This document shows positions 43,438 to 51,868 of a DNA stretch of 64,000 nt, one piece after another. Numbering within the stretch: the first letter of the stretch is position 1; each line of letters starts with the position of its first letter. The DNA comes from Gemmatimonadaceae bacterium (lineage in GTDB: Bacteria > Gemmatimonadota > Gemmatimonadetes > Gemmatimonadales > Gemmatimonadaceae). Position numbers and translations under genes: made by a program. The notes under the pieces were generated by a model, which made no database searches, was not told where the DNA came from, and saw nothing but the letters and a program-made list of their open reading frames with translations. The stretch covers positions 1 through 64,000 of the forward strand of contig JBBEBQ010000008.1 of assembly GCA_040882285.1 (NCBI GenBank). Reading direction: 5' to 3'.

Positions 43438-45522
43438 CTAATCGCTCAACTCAACATGGAGCGTCGTTCCAAAATATTCTGGCTTTCTAACCATACTGCG
43501 GCGCTCGCGGCGGACTTCGAACGCCTTCCTGGCGCTCTCCAAAATGGGATGAAACATCGCGGCTATTTCCTCGGCAGTGGAGGTATTAACGAGACGCGAG
43601 AGAAAATGCTGCTCCGTTTGAGGTCCACCATGGAAGATGGCGACTCGCAGGTGTTCCTTGGCTTCGTCGGTTAGTGCTCCGTCAGCTAGGAAAATAAGAT
43701 TGGCTACTAGGTTGAGCCGTGCGCTCCAGTTTTCCGGTACTGTTGCCAGTTCAAGACGAAGGTAAGTGACCGCGGCAGCGTACCGACCGACGCTGTTCGA
43801 ACGGAGGGCGAGCTCCGTGGAGGCACTGGGGGTCAGAGACCAGGCGCTTAGGGCCCTTTCGTAAATCCAGGACGGGAGCATGAGTCCCCATTGACTTGCT
43901 CTGTTGTGCAGCGCGGTCACCCACCTGTTAACCTGCATCCGAACGCCTACGTACTTCTCCTCGGCTACGCCAGCTCTGAGGCGTTCCACCACGAACCGTA
44001 TCTTGTCCACAACGAAGTACATCTCGGTGTCGTCCATGGACAGGGCGCGTTGGAATAGCGGGTGCGATCTTGCCCACTGCCCAGAGTAGAAGAGCGCGTC
44101 GCCTGCCCAGCGGAACAATTCGGCGTCGTCGCGTTTGAGGGTAGCCGCTCGTTCGTATGCCAAAGCTGCCGCCGCAAAGTCGCTGGCATGATAGAAAGTT
44201 AGGCCGATATCTCGGTGCACATACCACCGCTCCTCATACTCTGGGTGCATTGCAAGGAGAACGTCGTAAAAACGGCGAGCATAAGGCGAGTCGACGAACT
44301 GCCGGGCCAGGTTATACAAAACATCGGGCGCGAGGCGACCGGCTGTAAGGGCTCGTATCAGTAGCTCAACTGCTACGGAGCGCGACACTTCGGCCGCATG
44401 GCGTGCCCCGTTGCGGCCGTATCTCGCTCGCTCCTGAACGAGTGCCATGGTTACGGCGGTTGTGACTGGGCCATCATCAAGAGACTGGTGTATGGCAGCG
44501 CGGGCAATGTCGCTTGCCCTTGCGCCTTCCTCGAGCACTGAAGCAAAGGCCATCTGGATTAGCAGTTCTGTCCGGGCGTCTTTATCCAAGTCCGGGTGCT
44601 CGAGAAGCGCCAACGAAAGTTCAAGGCCGTGCGCCACGTCGTCCGCGTTGAATAGGCCGAACATGGCCACGATGTGAGCAATCGCGATAGCGGCACGGTT
44701 GCTAGCTGGGACGTCAATCACGATCGGTAAGCCTGGGAGGGCGCCGTCCGCCGTTGGGGGTGGCACAATCCTACAGTCTACACTTCCCGAATCGTTGGGC
44801 GTTGCGACCAAAAAGAGTGCATCTTCTCGCGGATCAAAACCGTCACCGGCTGCGATTCGGATCGGCAGTACTTGCCTACGCGCAAAGCTCTCGAGGGTAG
44901 TTATGCAGGTCTGTTTCCACGCCGCGTATGCAGAACCGTCGTGTTTCTCCGTTTCGGCGAAACTCACCCATAATGGTGCGAGAGCTGTAGCGACGTGCCG
45001 CACAGTTTCTTCCATCTCGGCGGCCATTTTAGGTCCAAGACCAGAACGCGCACATCGCGCCAACCAGTTGATCAGCGCTCGCTCTACTTCGTTTACCAAA
45101 GTCGCCGTGGTTTCCCATTCCTTCCAGAAAGCGCCTCGGGTAAACGACCCAACTTCTTCAACAAACCCGGTCGTAGCTATTTCTCGGGTGTCGGATGACC
45201 GAACGAAAACGAACACCGGCCGGTGCGCCGCACGAGCTTGGCGGTATTCCAGATGGGTTACGCTGAGCCCCTCTGGATTGTTATCCGGCGGAACGTATCC
45301 ATATCGATCTCCTATCACGAGCACCATCGCGTCTGCCGCCTCCGCTTCGTAGAGGCAAACGATCTGACTAGAATCTTCAAGCGCTGGAAGCGTTTCAGCT
45401 CGCAATACTTCGAAAACGTCAAATCTTTCGAGGGAATCAGCCAGAGCCGCTCGTTCAGCGGCGAGGTCGACCATCGTCGAGCTAATAAAAACGCGAATGC
45501 GTGGAACTTTCGTTGCGCTCAT
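43438..45522 (-). CDS. DUF4062-TPR protein
   Basis: A 694-residue protein. Residues about 8-95 are a DUF4062 domain (RVFISSTMVDLAAERAAL, ADAMVLVIGDRYGYVPP), related to TIR folds and common in defence and NLR-like proteins. The middle is helical and the last half (about 400-690) holds TPR-like units (WYVHRDIGLTFYHASDFAAA). DUF4062 is thought to act as a sensor or effector module in nucleotide-based immunity. It lies in a minus-strand cluster with two TIR genes upstream, separated from them by an IS110 fragment. Confidence 0.75.
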   Translation of the reverse strand: MSATKVPRIRVFISSTMVDLAAERAALADSLERFDVFEVLRAETLPALEDSSQIVCLYEAEAADAMVLVIGDRYGYVPPDNNPEGLSVTHLEYRQARAAHRPVFVFVRSSDTREIATTGFVEEVGSFTRGAFWKEWETTATLVNEVERALINWLARCARSGLGPKMAAEMEETVRHVATALAPLWVSFAETEKHDGSAYAAWKQTCITTLESFARRQVLPIRIAAGDGFDPREDALFLVATPNDSGSVDCRIVPPPTADGALPGLPIVIDVPASNRAAIAIAHIVAMFGLFNADDVAHGLELSLALLEHPDLDKDARTELLIQMAFASVLEEGARASDIARAAIHQSLDDGPVTTAVTMALVQERARYGRNGARHAAEVSRSVAVELLIRALTAGRLAPDVLYNLARQFVDSPYARRFYDVLLAMHPEYEERWYVHRDIGLTFYHASDFAAAALAYERAATLKRDDAELFRWAGDALFYSGQWARSHPLFQRALSMDDTEMYFVVDKIRFVVERLRAGVAEEKYVGVRMQVNRWVTALHNRASQWGLMLPSWIYERALSAWSLTPSASTELALRSNSVGRYAAAVTYLRLELATVPENWSARLNLVANLIFLADGALTDEAKEHLRVAIFHGGPQTEQHFLSRLVNTSTAEEIAAMFHPILESARKAFEVRRERRSMVRKPEYFGTTLHVELSD

Positions 45523-45584
45523 GTAGCCCAGATGTAGGAGTTTCCAGTCAAGCGAATGACTGTGCCGTCGCTTAGTTTAATCTG

Positions 45585-45728
45585 TTATGCGCGGGCAGCG
45601 CGTTCAGGACATTGATGAGCGCCTCGATCGAGACGGGCATCCGGCGCAGCTCGGCGAGCACGGTGCCCGTTCGTAATTGCCCACAGCGTGATATAGCGCT
45701 TGCGCAGGTCCAGCCCAACGAAGGTCAT
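45585..45728 (-). pseudogene. IS110-family transposase 5' fragment
   Basis: From the ATG at 45728 the frame reads MTFVGLDLRKRYITLWAI, the start of the IS110 DEDD domain. After a one-base shift it continues VLAELRRMPVSIEALINVLN. It stops after about 48 codons. The rest of the transposase is absent. A 10-bp tandem repeat (CGTCTCGCGG, 45761-45780) lies just upstream. Confidence 0.75.
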
Positions 45729-45837
45729 GCGAGCCTCCGGACGAGTTCCCGGCGAAGGGGCGTCTCGCGGCGTCTCGCGGCGACGCACCGCGAGAACCGA
45801 TGACCTTCACTTTCATATAGTCGCGCTAGTCAACTCG

Positions 45838-46230
45838 CTAGGCGGCGATTGCCTGGCGAATAGCATCCGCAGCCGCTGCAGCCGACATTCCGTGCACGTC
45901 GACGTATCGAAGACCACGCAGAACGAAATCTGCACGGTCCCAGTCGATATGCTTGGGGTCATCGAGAAACACTGGCACGACGCGCTTCCCCATGCCCACC
46001 GCAGCTCCGATCTCGAAGTTTAGCCACGTACTCTCCAGTGCCCGGCGCGAAACAAGTAGAACCATTGCCTCAGCGGTAGACAGACCATCTCGGAGGAGCG
46101 TCGACCACTGCTCCCCGGAGCCTGCGGTAGATGTCAGGTCGATCACATCTGTGTCTGGTCGCAGGGAAGCTGCGAGTTGATGCGCAAACGCGGCGTCCGC
46201 GAGAGTGTAGGAGAGAAACACTTTTTTCAC
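45838..46230 (-). CDS. TIR-domain protein 1
   Basis: A 130-residue stand-alone TIR domain: MKKVFLSYTLADAAFAHQLA (strand A/helix A), AMVLLVSRRALESTW, and the catalytic-type Glu73 in WLNFEIGAA. Bacterial TIRs of this kind hydrolyse or cyclise NAD+. Its start overlaps the previous TIR gene by 4 bp, so the two are made together and may form a heteromer. Confidence 0.85.
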   Translation of the reverse strand: MKKVFLSYTLADAAFAHQLAASLRPDTDVIDLTSTAGSGEQWSTLLRDGLSTAEAMVLLVSRRALESTWLNFEIGAAVGMGKRVVPVFLDDPKHIDWDRADFVLRGLRYVDVHGMSAAAAADAIRQAIAA

Positions 46231-46637
46231 GCGATTCCTCCGGCGGTACCGCGCGCCTTAAGTTGCTCTAGGTAGGCATCGAAATCGTTGAGACGGACGG
46301 CATTGATGTCCTCGAGAATCGCCGCACCTTGCTCGCCGGCCCTGAGGTCGGAGATCCACATTCCGTGGAAAACCGCGACCACAGGCTGTCCCTGAACCCA
46401 TGCAGCGCCAAGCTCAATCCAGACCCACGACCGCTTAGCAGACCAGGGTGTGAAGAGAGCGACGAGCTCGGCACTTTGCGAAAGCTCCCCTTTCACGACC
46501 GCTTTGAAATCGGCTCCCTTGGCGATGTCGCGGACGTCCAGGAAAGTCGTGCAGCCGGCCTCCTCGATGCAATGGCCCATCTGCGCGGCGAGCCAAGTAT
46601 CGTCAGCCCCGTGAGAGATAAACACCTTATATGGCAC
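46227..46637 (-). CDS. TIR-domain protein 2
   Basis: A 136-residue TIR domain: PYKVFISHGADDTWLA, TTFLDVRDIAKGADF, AELVALFTPWSAKRSW and Glu75 in WVWIELGAAW. The GTG at 46637 is the preferred start (GGAG 5 nt upstream, and TIR begins at once); the frame is open to 46700. It is followed by TIR protein 1 with an ATGA overlap. The gap to the TPR gene upstream is about 110 bp. Confidence 0.85.
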   Translation of the reverse strand: MPYKVFISHGADDTWLAAQMGHCIEEAGCTTFLDVRDIAKGADFKAVVKGELSQSAELVALFTPWSAKRSWVWIELGAAWVQGQPVVAVFHGMWISDLRAGEQGAAILEDINAVRLNDFDAYLEQLKARGTAGGIA

Positions 46638-46748
46638 ACGATCTCCGCTGAGTTGCCTTGACGCGGCGGGTTTCGCTGCACGCCTGTCTAGGCGCACCAA
46701 AGATCCCGCGTGTTAGCAGCAAATCCACGTTACGCCACACTTTCAGCG

Positions 46749-48098
46749 CTAGCGGTCTTGAGGTAGTGTACTGACGTATTCGTCCAGGCTGGCGAGCGCC
46801 GCGGACACCTCCTTCTGGCGGAGCAGCTCGGGCGGCAGAAGCTCAAGCGTCCTCCTGAAGGTCATCGGGTGCCATGCGGCTGTACACCACTCCAAGGCGT
46901 TCTCTATGGCTTCCCCGAACCCAACGTAATTGCCTTGCAGGAGCCGCGCGGTGGCAAGGTCAAAATGACTCCACGGAGCGTTGTATGGCGGGCGAGCCGA
47001 GGCTTGTGTTGCCGAGACTCGGTCAGCCCGACGTAGCGCCGAGAGTTGTTGCACGCTCAATTTGAGAACTCCTGCGATGTGCGCTTGCAGGATTATTTGG
47101 TTGATGAGTGGGTACGCATGGCCGAACGATGCGTCGCTTGCGGCCGTGTAGGCGGCTAGTGCCTCGTCATAGCGTTCCGCCCGCTTCAGAATCCCGCCGA
47201 GTGAGGCAAGTGCATCGAAGTCTGATGGGCGATGCTCCAACGCTCTCATCAGCGACTGTTCGCCAGGAAGCTGATCAGGACCGGAAGCGCGCTGTAGCTT
47301 GTTTTCCGCGATCCCGAGTTCTCTGTAAGCCTCCGCATACGTGGGTGCCAGTGTTACAGCGCGTTCGAACATCTGAAGAGCGGCGGTCCAATCGCCCTGT
47401 TCTTTGAACACCAATCCTAGCCGTAGACACAAGAAAGCGTTATCAGGAACCTCTCGAATCGCATCTTCAAGTCTCACTCGTGCCAGGCCCCAGTCGCGCT
47501 GACGGATTGCATTCTCGGCGTCTCTCACACCGTTCTCGACGAACGCAGGTGCGGCCTGCTGTTGGCGCAACGCGGCTTGCACCGGGCTGTCGAGCCGATT
47601 CTCTCGAAGAGATTCTGTGAGAACTCGGGTAATTAGTTGGCGTGACTCATCTGCTCGATCACTCGGCTCAGAATCGTACGAAAATACACGGGTTTGTCCG
47701 ATATCGAATGGAATTACGGTGTCAGGTTGCCGGAATATCGCTGTGCCGCTTGCATGCGCTCGATGACGATGGCCGAGCTCATATGCCACGTTGAAGCTTA
47801 GTCCGGTGATGTCGACTAGCGTAAACCGGGAGTACTCGAGTAGCTGATACATCTCCGCCGTGATAATGCCACTCACAAATTCTTGGTCACATCTGTGCGG
47901 CGTGAGGTAGCCCGCGCCTGGTTCCGGGAGCGGCGTCGCGCCGATAGCAGGCCGAAACACATTCTCGTAGATGAAGTCGAAGTCGACCACATGAGGCCGG
48001 CGCCAAGGCCGATACCAGCGCCGCAGAGTTGCCCCCATCTCGACCTTACCGAAGGGCATCACCACGAAGCAAATGCGAGAGTAATCCGCAGCCGCCAC
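46749..48098 (-). CDS. deoxyribosyltransferase-like/TPR protein
   Basis: A 449-residue protein. Residues about 8-150 resemble nucleoside 2-deoxyribosyltransferase/SLOG-related folds: CFVVMPFGK at the start, IYENVFRPAI, and the candidate catalytic Glu107 in NVAYELGH. Residues about 190-420 are TPR units (ALQMFERAVTLAPTYAEAYR). Such fusions are seen in predicted defence loci and may cut N-glycosidic bonds of NAD or nucleotides. It follows the SLOG gene by 12 bp, forming an operon TIR-SLOG-this gene. Confidence 0.65.
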   Translation of the reverse strand: MAAADYSRICFVVMPFGKVEMGATLRRWYRPWRRPHVVDFDFIYENVFRPAIGATPLPEPGAGYLTPHRCDQEFVSGIITAEMYQLLEYSRFTLVDITGLSFNVAYELGHRHRAHASGTAIFRQPDTVIPFDIGQTRVFSYDSEPSDRADESRQLITRVLTESLRENRLDSPVQAALRQQQAAPAFVENGVRDAENAIRQRDWGLARVRLEDAIREVPDNAFLCLRLGLVFKEQGDWTAALQMFERAVTLAPTYAEAYRELGIAENKLQRASGPDQLPGEQSLMRALEHRPSDFDALASLGGILKRAERYDEALAAYTAASDASFGHAYPLINQIILQAHIAGVLKLSVQQLSALRRADRVSATQASARPPYNAPWSHFDLATARLLQGNYVGFGEAIENALEWCTAAWHPMTFRRTLELLPPELLRQKEVSAALASLDEYVSTLPQDR

Positions 48099-48110
48099 GC
48101 GCGATCCCCG

Positions 48111-48659
48111 TTAGAGTGTGTTCACTACTTCGATTTGCACACCTAGGCGCTGGGCGGCGTCGGCAAACTCGGCGGTGAGATCCTCATCTCCTCGCTTAGC
48201 GCCCTCCCAAATTATTACTGCCAGCGGTGTGGCCTGACTTACTTGAGCGAAGGCCATCACTTCGCGCCAAATAGCATCATTTACAGCCCTATAAGCCGCG
48301 ACGGAGTCGCCTTCGCAGTTTAGAACATGAAGCCGTCCTGCTGCCTCCGCCGATGATATGACGCTATCGAACATCGGGCCCCATCGGGCGTCCGGCCGGT
48401 CAGTTACTGAAGTCTTCTTGAATTGAGCTGGGGCAAATGGGAGAACGATCGTGCTCCCTATTCCCCGTCGTTCGGCTAGCGTGAGAGCTAAGAGGTCGGC
48501 TCCGCAGGCTGCTGACGATACTAGGCGATGCGGCTTCCACGCAGCGAAGTGCCGCTCCAGTTTTGTTTCTACTTTCGGAACGGATTTTAAAGGAAACCGG
48601 GCGATGCGGGCGCCCTCGGCGTCGATTCTGCGGCCAGCGACGCCAACTACGCTGGACAT
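48111..48659 (-). CDS. SLOG-domain protein
   Basis: A 182-residue Rossmannoid SLOG protein: VVGVAGRRIDAEG opening, RLVSSAACGADLLALTLAER (GxDxLA core) and IVLPFAPAQFKKTSV. SLOG domains bind nucleotide ligands such as cyclic ADP-ribose isomers in Thoeris ThsA. Its ATG overlaps the TGA of the ThsB-like TIR gene (TGATG), which implies strict co-production. No SIR2 or membrane effector is fused to it. Confidence 0.75.
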   Translation of the reverse strand: MSSVVGVAGRRIDAEGARIARFPLKSVPKVETKLERHFAAWKPHRLVSSAACGADLLALTLAERRGIGSTIVLPFAPAQFKKTSVTDRPDARWGPMFDSVISSAEAAGRLHVLNCEGDSVAAYRAVNDAIWREVMAFAQVSQATPLAVIIWEGAKRGDEDLTAEFADAAQRLGVQIEVVNTL

Positions 48660-49075
48660 CAATAGGTATTCTTCGCCGCGCGAAGTGCTTCCACGATGCG
48701 GTCTCTTTCAAAGCTTGTGGCCCACGCGGTGCCGACATTGAGGAGACCCGGCGGAGTGACGTTCGCCTTTCCCAGCTTTACGCCCGCCAGTCTCAGCTTA
48801 ATATCGGACTCTTTAGATCGATCGATTTCCCACGTCATCCACTTGCTTTTGTGGCTCTTCTCTCCGACAAGTACGAGCAAATGTGTCGACGTTTTCATCA
48901 TGCGCGTGAGCGACTGCTTCACGACGGAGGCATCGGTACTGTCGATAGCCACATCCGGACCGCGGCTGTCGAACTCGAAGTCGAACTCAGGGTTCGCATT
49001 CCATGCCAGAAGTAGCCGCTTGTAGTGAGCGTCGTCGGAGTGGTCGTAGCTAACGAATACCTTTTGCTTTGCCAT
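48659..49075 (-). CDS. ThsB-like TIR protein (DUF1863)
   Basis: A 138-residue MTH538/DUF1863-type TIR protein: KVFVSYDHSDDAHYKRLLLA, THLLVLVGEKSHKSKWMTWE with candidate catalytic Glu83, and IKLRLAGVKLG. This is the family of Thoeris ThsB, which turns NAD+ into a cyclic ADP-ribose-type signal on phage infection. The ATG at 49075 has AGGTGA 5 nt upstream. It leads the operon with SLOG and the deoxyribosyltransferase/TPR gene. No ThsA (SIR2-SLOG) gene is present in the window. Confidence 0.8.
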   Translation of the reverse strand: MAKQKVFVSYDHSDDAHYKRLLLAWNANPEFDFEFDSRGPDVAIDSTDASVVKQSLTRMMKTSTHLLVLVGEKSHKSKWMTWEIDRSKESDIKLRLAGVKLGKANVTPPGLLNVGTAWATSFERDRIVEALRAAKNTY

Positions 49076-49231
49076 TTCAGTCACCTCGTTCACCGTTAGA
49101 TGTTAGTGCTGCAAATCGATATACCTCGCCCGTGTGACGTGCCGCCGCACCAATGAACTGCGGCGAAGCATCCTAATTGTGAGTATACTCGGCGCATCGC
49201 TGGCGCTTGCTCCATCGCCATCCAAACAAAA

Positions 49232-49381
49232 CGACCGCCCTTTCAGGCGGTCGTCAACTACTAATAGTAGTAGTCCTGCCTTAGCCTACTCCCCCGACGC
49301 CTTCCTCCGCCGCGGCGGACTCGACTTCTTCGCCGCCGTTCGCTGCTTCTTCGCCGCGATCTCGACCGGCACGATGTCCGG
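49232..49381 (-). pseudogene. kamA 3'-end copy B with terminator
   Basis: On the minus strand 49381-49286 encodes PDIVPVEIAAKKQRTAAKK, then SSPPRRRKASGE and a stop: the last 31 codons of kamA. The hairpin CGACCGCC/GGCGGTCG (49232-49253) and a perfect ACTACTA-A-TAGTAGT palindrome follow, as after the other copies. Similarity ends abruptly at about 49381. Confidence 0.9.
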
Positions 49382-49452
49382 AAGGATTTTGTTTATTCGT
49401 TGACGATGATTCCAAGAGTCGGGTTCACGCTCGCACGGCACAGATCAGGATG

Positions 49453-50232
49453 TTACATGTGCCAGCGCGCCGTGTACGCAGCACACAACTGGTTAAGCAT
49501 GCGATCGTACTCCGTGTCCACATCAATTCCGCAAGTATTGGGACGCGGAATCGAGGGCGGGTTGACGTTGTCTATGTTCACCGGCACGAGCAGCACAAAG
49601 TCGTATCCAGCGACGTGCGTGTGACCTGGCTTTCGCGTGGGAAGCTTCTGGAGCATGGAGATTGTCTTTGCCGCGTCGGTCGCGGAATTCCGGCTAATCG
49701 CCCAGGAGAATTCGGTCCATAGCGTTTCATCGCCGGATGAGAGGCGGGGAAGAACCTTCGCGACAAATTCGTCTTCGCGATCTCTGAAGAACGGATGGAC
49801 CTGGTCGGGGATGTTCAGCACCCGCTGGGCTAGACCTACCAGAACAGTGGCGACAAGGAGCGCTTCGGGGCGAGCGGAGTGAATGGCTCCGAGTACCTTG
49901 CTGAGGTCGTCGAACCTGTTGGTCCGGTTCCGGTGCGCGGTGATTACCGACTTATTTTCTAGTGCGATTCTGACGCCAGGGATGTGCAGCTCTCCCGCCG
50001 GCCCGGGCTCTCCCACGAAAAGGTCAATCTTCCGCAGCCGGTCGCCGGGCGAGCGAACATTGATCCACACCTTCACGATCCCGGCGTCCACGTCCGACTT
50101 CAGCGGCGCGCAGCGCTCCAACAGATCCTTGTAAAGTGCATTGCTGACGACGTCCGAATGCCCTTCGAGCCGGTGGTTGTGGTAGCCAGCTTCTGCAACC
50201 GCGACGATCGCCTCGTCGAACGGCGTGGTCAC
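49453..50232 (-). CDS. PD-(D/E)XK restriction endonuclease candidate
   Basis: A 259-residue protein with a nuclease core: Asp70 in RKIDLFVG and Glu92-Asn-Lys94 in RIALENKS, fitting the D...E-X-K catalytic pattern of PD-(D/E)XK enzymes. The GTG start at 50232 overlaps the methyltransferase stop (GTGA), a common arrangement in type II R-M operons. The recognition site is unknown. I infer it cuts the sequence protected by the adjacent methylase. Confidence 0.65.
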   Translation of the reverse strand: MTTPFDEAIVAVAEAGYHNHRLEGHSDVVSNALYKDLLERCAPLKSDVDAGIVKVWINVRSPGDRLRKIDLFVGEPGPAGELHIPGVRIALENKSVITAHRNRTNRFDDLSKVLGAIHSARPEALLVATVLVGLAQRVLNIPDQVHPFFRDREDEFVAKVLPRLSSGDETLWTEFSWAISRNSATDAAKTISMLQKLPTRKPGHTHVAGYDFVLLVPVNIDNVNPPSIPRPNTCGIDVDTEYDRMLNQLCAAYTARWHM

Positions 50233-51611
50233 GCGGTAAGCTTGTGGGCGGGGCCAGCCTCGAAGAGATCGTCCTGGATTGCGGGCGCGAATGTCTCCGG
50301 AACGGGCAGGCGCTTGAGGATGTGCGACTGCATCCGGAGGTAGTCTTTCGCTGCGCGCTGGCAGTGATCGCGGAGCCATTGCTGTGCCGGGGGCGCATTG
50401 AGATAGGCCGCGAGCTCCGTGATCCGGCTCGGATCGGCCGGGACGATGTAGTAGACCGAGTGGCGGGGCACGATCCGCCCTTGTTCGTCGGGGACGAAAT
50501 ACGGGGCGACTCCAATATCCTTGCAGAGCAGTTTGGGACGGAGCAAGTCCCCGAGCGGGGGCGTCTCATGGAACGCATACCATGGCTTTCGTTCGACACA
50601 GGTGCGCGCGAGCAACTGTGCGCGGCGGGCGGGCTCCGCCAGATAACCTCCCAGCTCGCCGAGCCTATGCTCGGGGAGCAGCTTCCCGTTTCGGTCGTAT
50701 GGCACGAGCATCGAATGACTTTCGACCGGCGGGCGATCTGGCTCGAGATGTCGCCCGGCAATCGTGGGATACGCGAATTCCTTAAGCCCTTCGTCCAGCT
50801 CGGAATTCCGCACGACGAAAACGGAATCCGCTCCGGTCGCGACGCCGCAGCTGATGCGAAGACAGATGTCGCCGAGCGTAAGGGTGTCGGCGTCATGCTC
50901 CGCGCCGAGTACGGCAGGCAGCCAGGAGCTTGAATCGGACGGTAGCCGCACCCTGCGGGCGGTGTCATCCCGAAGACGAACCAGCGTTTCGGCGCGCGGC
51001 CGCTCCTTGACGACGGTGGATACCAGCGGATACGTGACAAGGTTGCCGAACGTAGCTTCGTCCAGGAAGTGCAGCTCTTCTATAGTGTTGCCGTGGAGAA
51101 GGCTCCGGAGCGGCGCCGCGGTCCGGACGTAGAGGAATTTTTCGGGCGTGATATAGACAAGCCGGCCGCGCGGGTTCAGCAGACTCAAGGCGCGTTCGAA
51201 AAAGAGCAGGTAAAGATCGAACCGGCCCTGTGCTGTCGCGTAGCGCTTCCGGTATTCGGTGCGCTCGACCGGGGAGAGTCCGGTGATGGCAACGTAAGGT
51301 GGGTTGCCGATGATGTAGTCGCAAGGATTTGTTGCCGTCAGAAGAAAATCGGCCTCGTGAATCTCGATCTGATCAATTCCGGCGAACCGATCCCGGGAGA
51401 ACGCAACGCGGGCGGGGTCAGAGTCCACGCCAATGAGACGGGGGAGCGGAACTTCGCGGCTCGCGCACCAGCGGACGACGCCATCGAGGAAGACGCCTGT
51501 ACCGCAGCCGGGATCGAGGACGGTGGAGCCGGGCGATGGCGGCCCATTTCGAAAAAGCTTCTCGACCATCAGGTCGACGACTGCGGGTGGAGTTAGGGCG
51601 TAGCCTTTCAT
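50229..51611 (-). CDS. N6-adenine DNA methyltransferase
   Basis: A 460-residue gamma-class amino-methyltransferase. SAM motif I is DPGCGTG (33-39), motif IV is NPPY (103-106), and a target-recognition-like part occupies about 230-430. It is the TaqI/Eco57I-like type with methylase and recognition in one chain. It should methylate adenine at an unknown site. A 257-bp gap separates it from the GHKL ATPase gene upstream on the same strand. Confidence 0.8.
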   Translation of the reverse strand: MKGYALTPPAVVDLMVEKLFRNGPPSPGSTVLDPGCGTGVFLDGVVRWCASREVPLPRLIGVDSDPARVAFSRDRFAGIDQIEIHEADFLLTATNPCDYIIGNPPYVAITGLSPVERTEYRKRYATAQGRFDLYLLFFERALSLLNPRGRLVYITPEKFLYVRTAAPLRSLLHGNTIEELHFLDEATFGNLVTYPLVSTVVKERPRAETLVRLRDDTARRVRLPSDSSSWLPAVLGAEHDADTLTLGDICLRISCGVATGADSVFVVRNSELDEGLKEFAYPTIAGRHLEPDRPPVESHSMLVPYDRNGKLLPEHRLGELGGYLAEPARRAQLLARTCVERKPWYAFHETPPLGDLLRPKLLCKDIGVAPYFVPDEQGRIVPRHSVYYIVPADPSRITELAAYLNAPPAQQWLRDHCQRAAKDYLRMQSHILKRLPVPETFAPAIQDDLFEAGPAHKLTA

Positions 51612-51868
51612 GAGGACGGCTGGGTCCGCTGGGGATTCCTGTAGAGTGCGAGTGCGTCAGGCGTCAAGCGAAAAATCATTCATCAATGATACTGGTGTCG
51701 CCGCGTTCCGGCGCAGCCATCGTTTTGCGCCGACCGCGGCCGAATGCCTGTTACGGCGGTTCGCTCCCTTTCTTTTACGCAGTAGATACCATCGCGCGTT
51801 TAAGCACGAGGCGCTGGTCCTGGGATCGCACTGCTCAGCTTCTCACTCTTATCTCACCTATCGCTCGC
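51612..51868. other. gap inside R-M operon
   Basis: No convincing gene is seen on either strand. Short frames here have unlike codon use. It may hold a promoter for the methyltransferase/nuclease pair. It is somewhat less GC-rich than the flanks. Confidence 0.4.

Noticed and set aside
43250-43441. 63-codon plus-strand frame between HEPN and DUF4062 genes
   Set aside because: No ribosome site, random-looking composition and no similarity to a known family.
49134-49403. 89-codon plus-strand frame
   Set aside because: It is antisense to the kamA 3'-end copy; similar shadow frames lie opposite the other copies.
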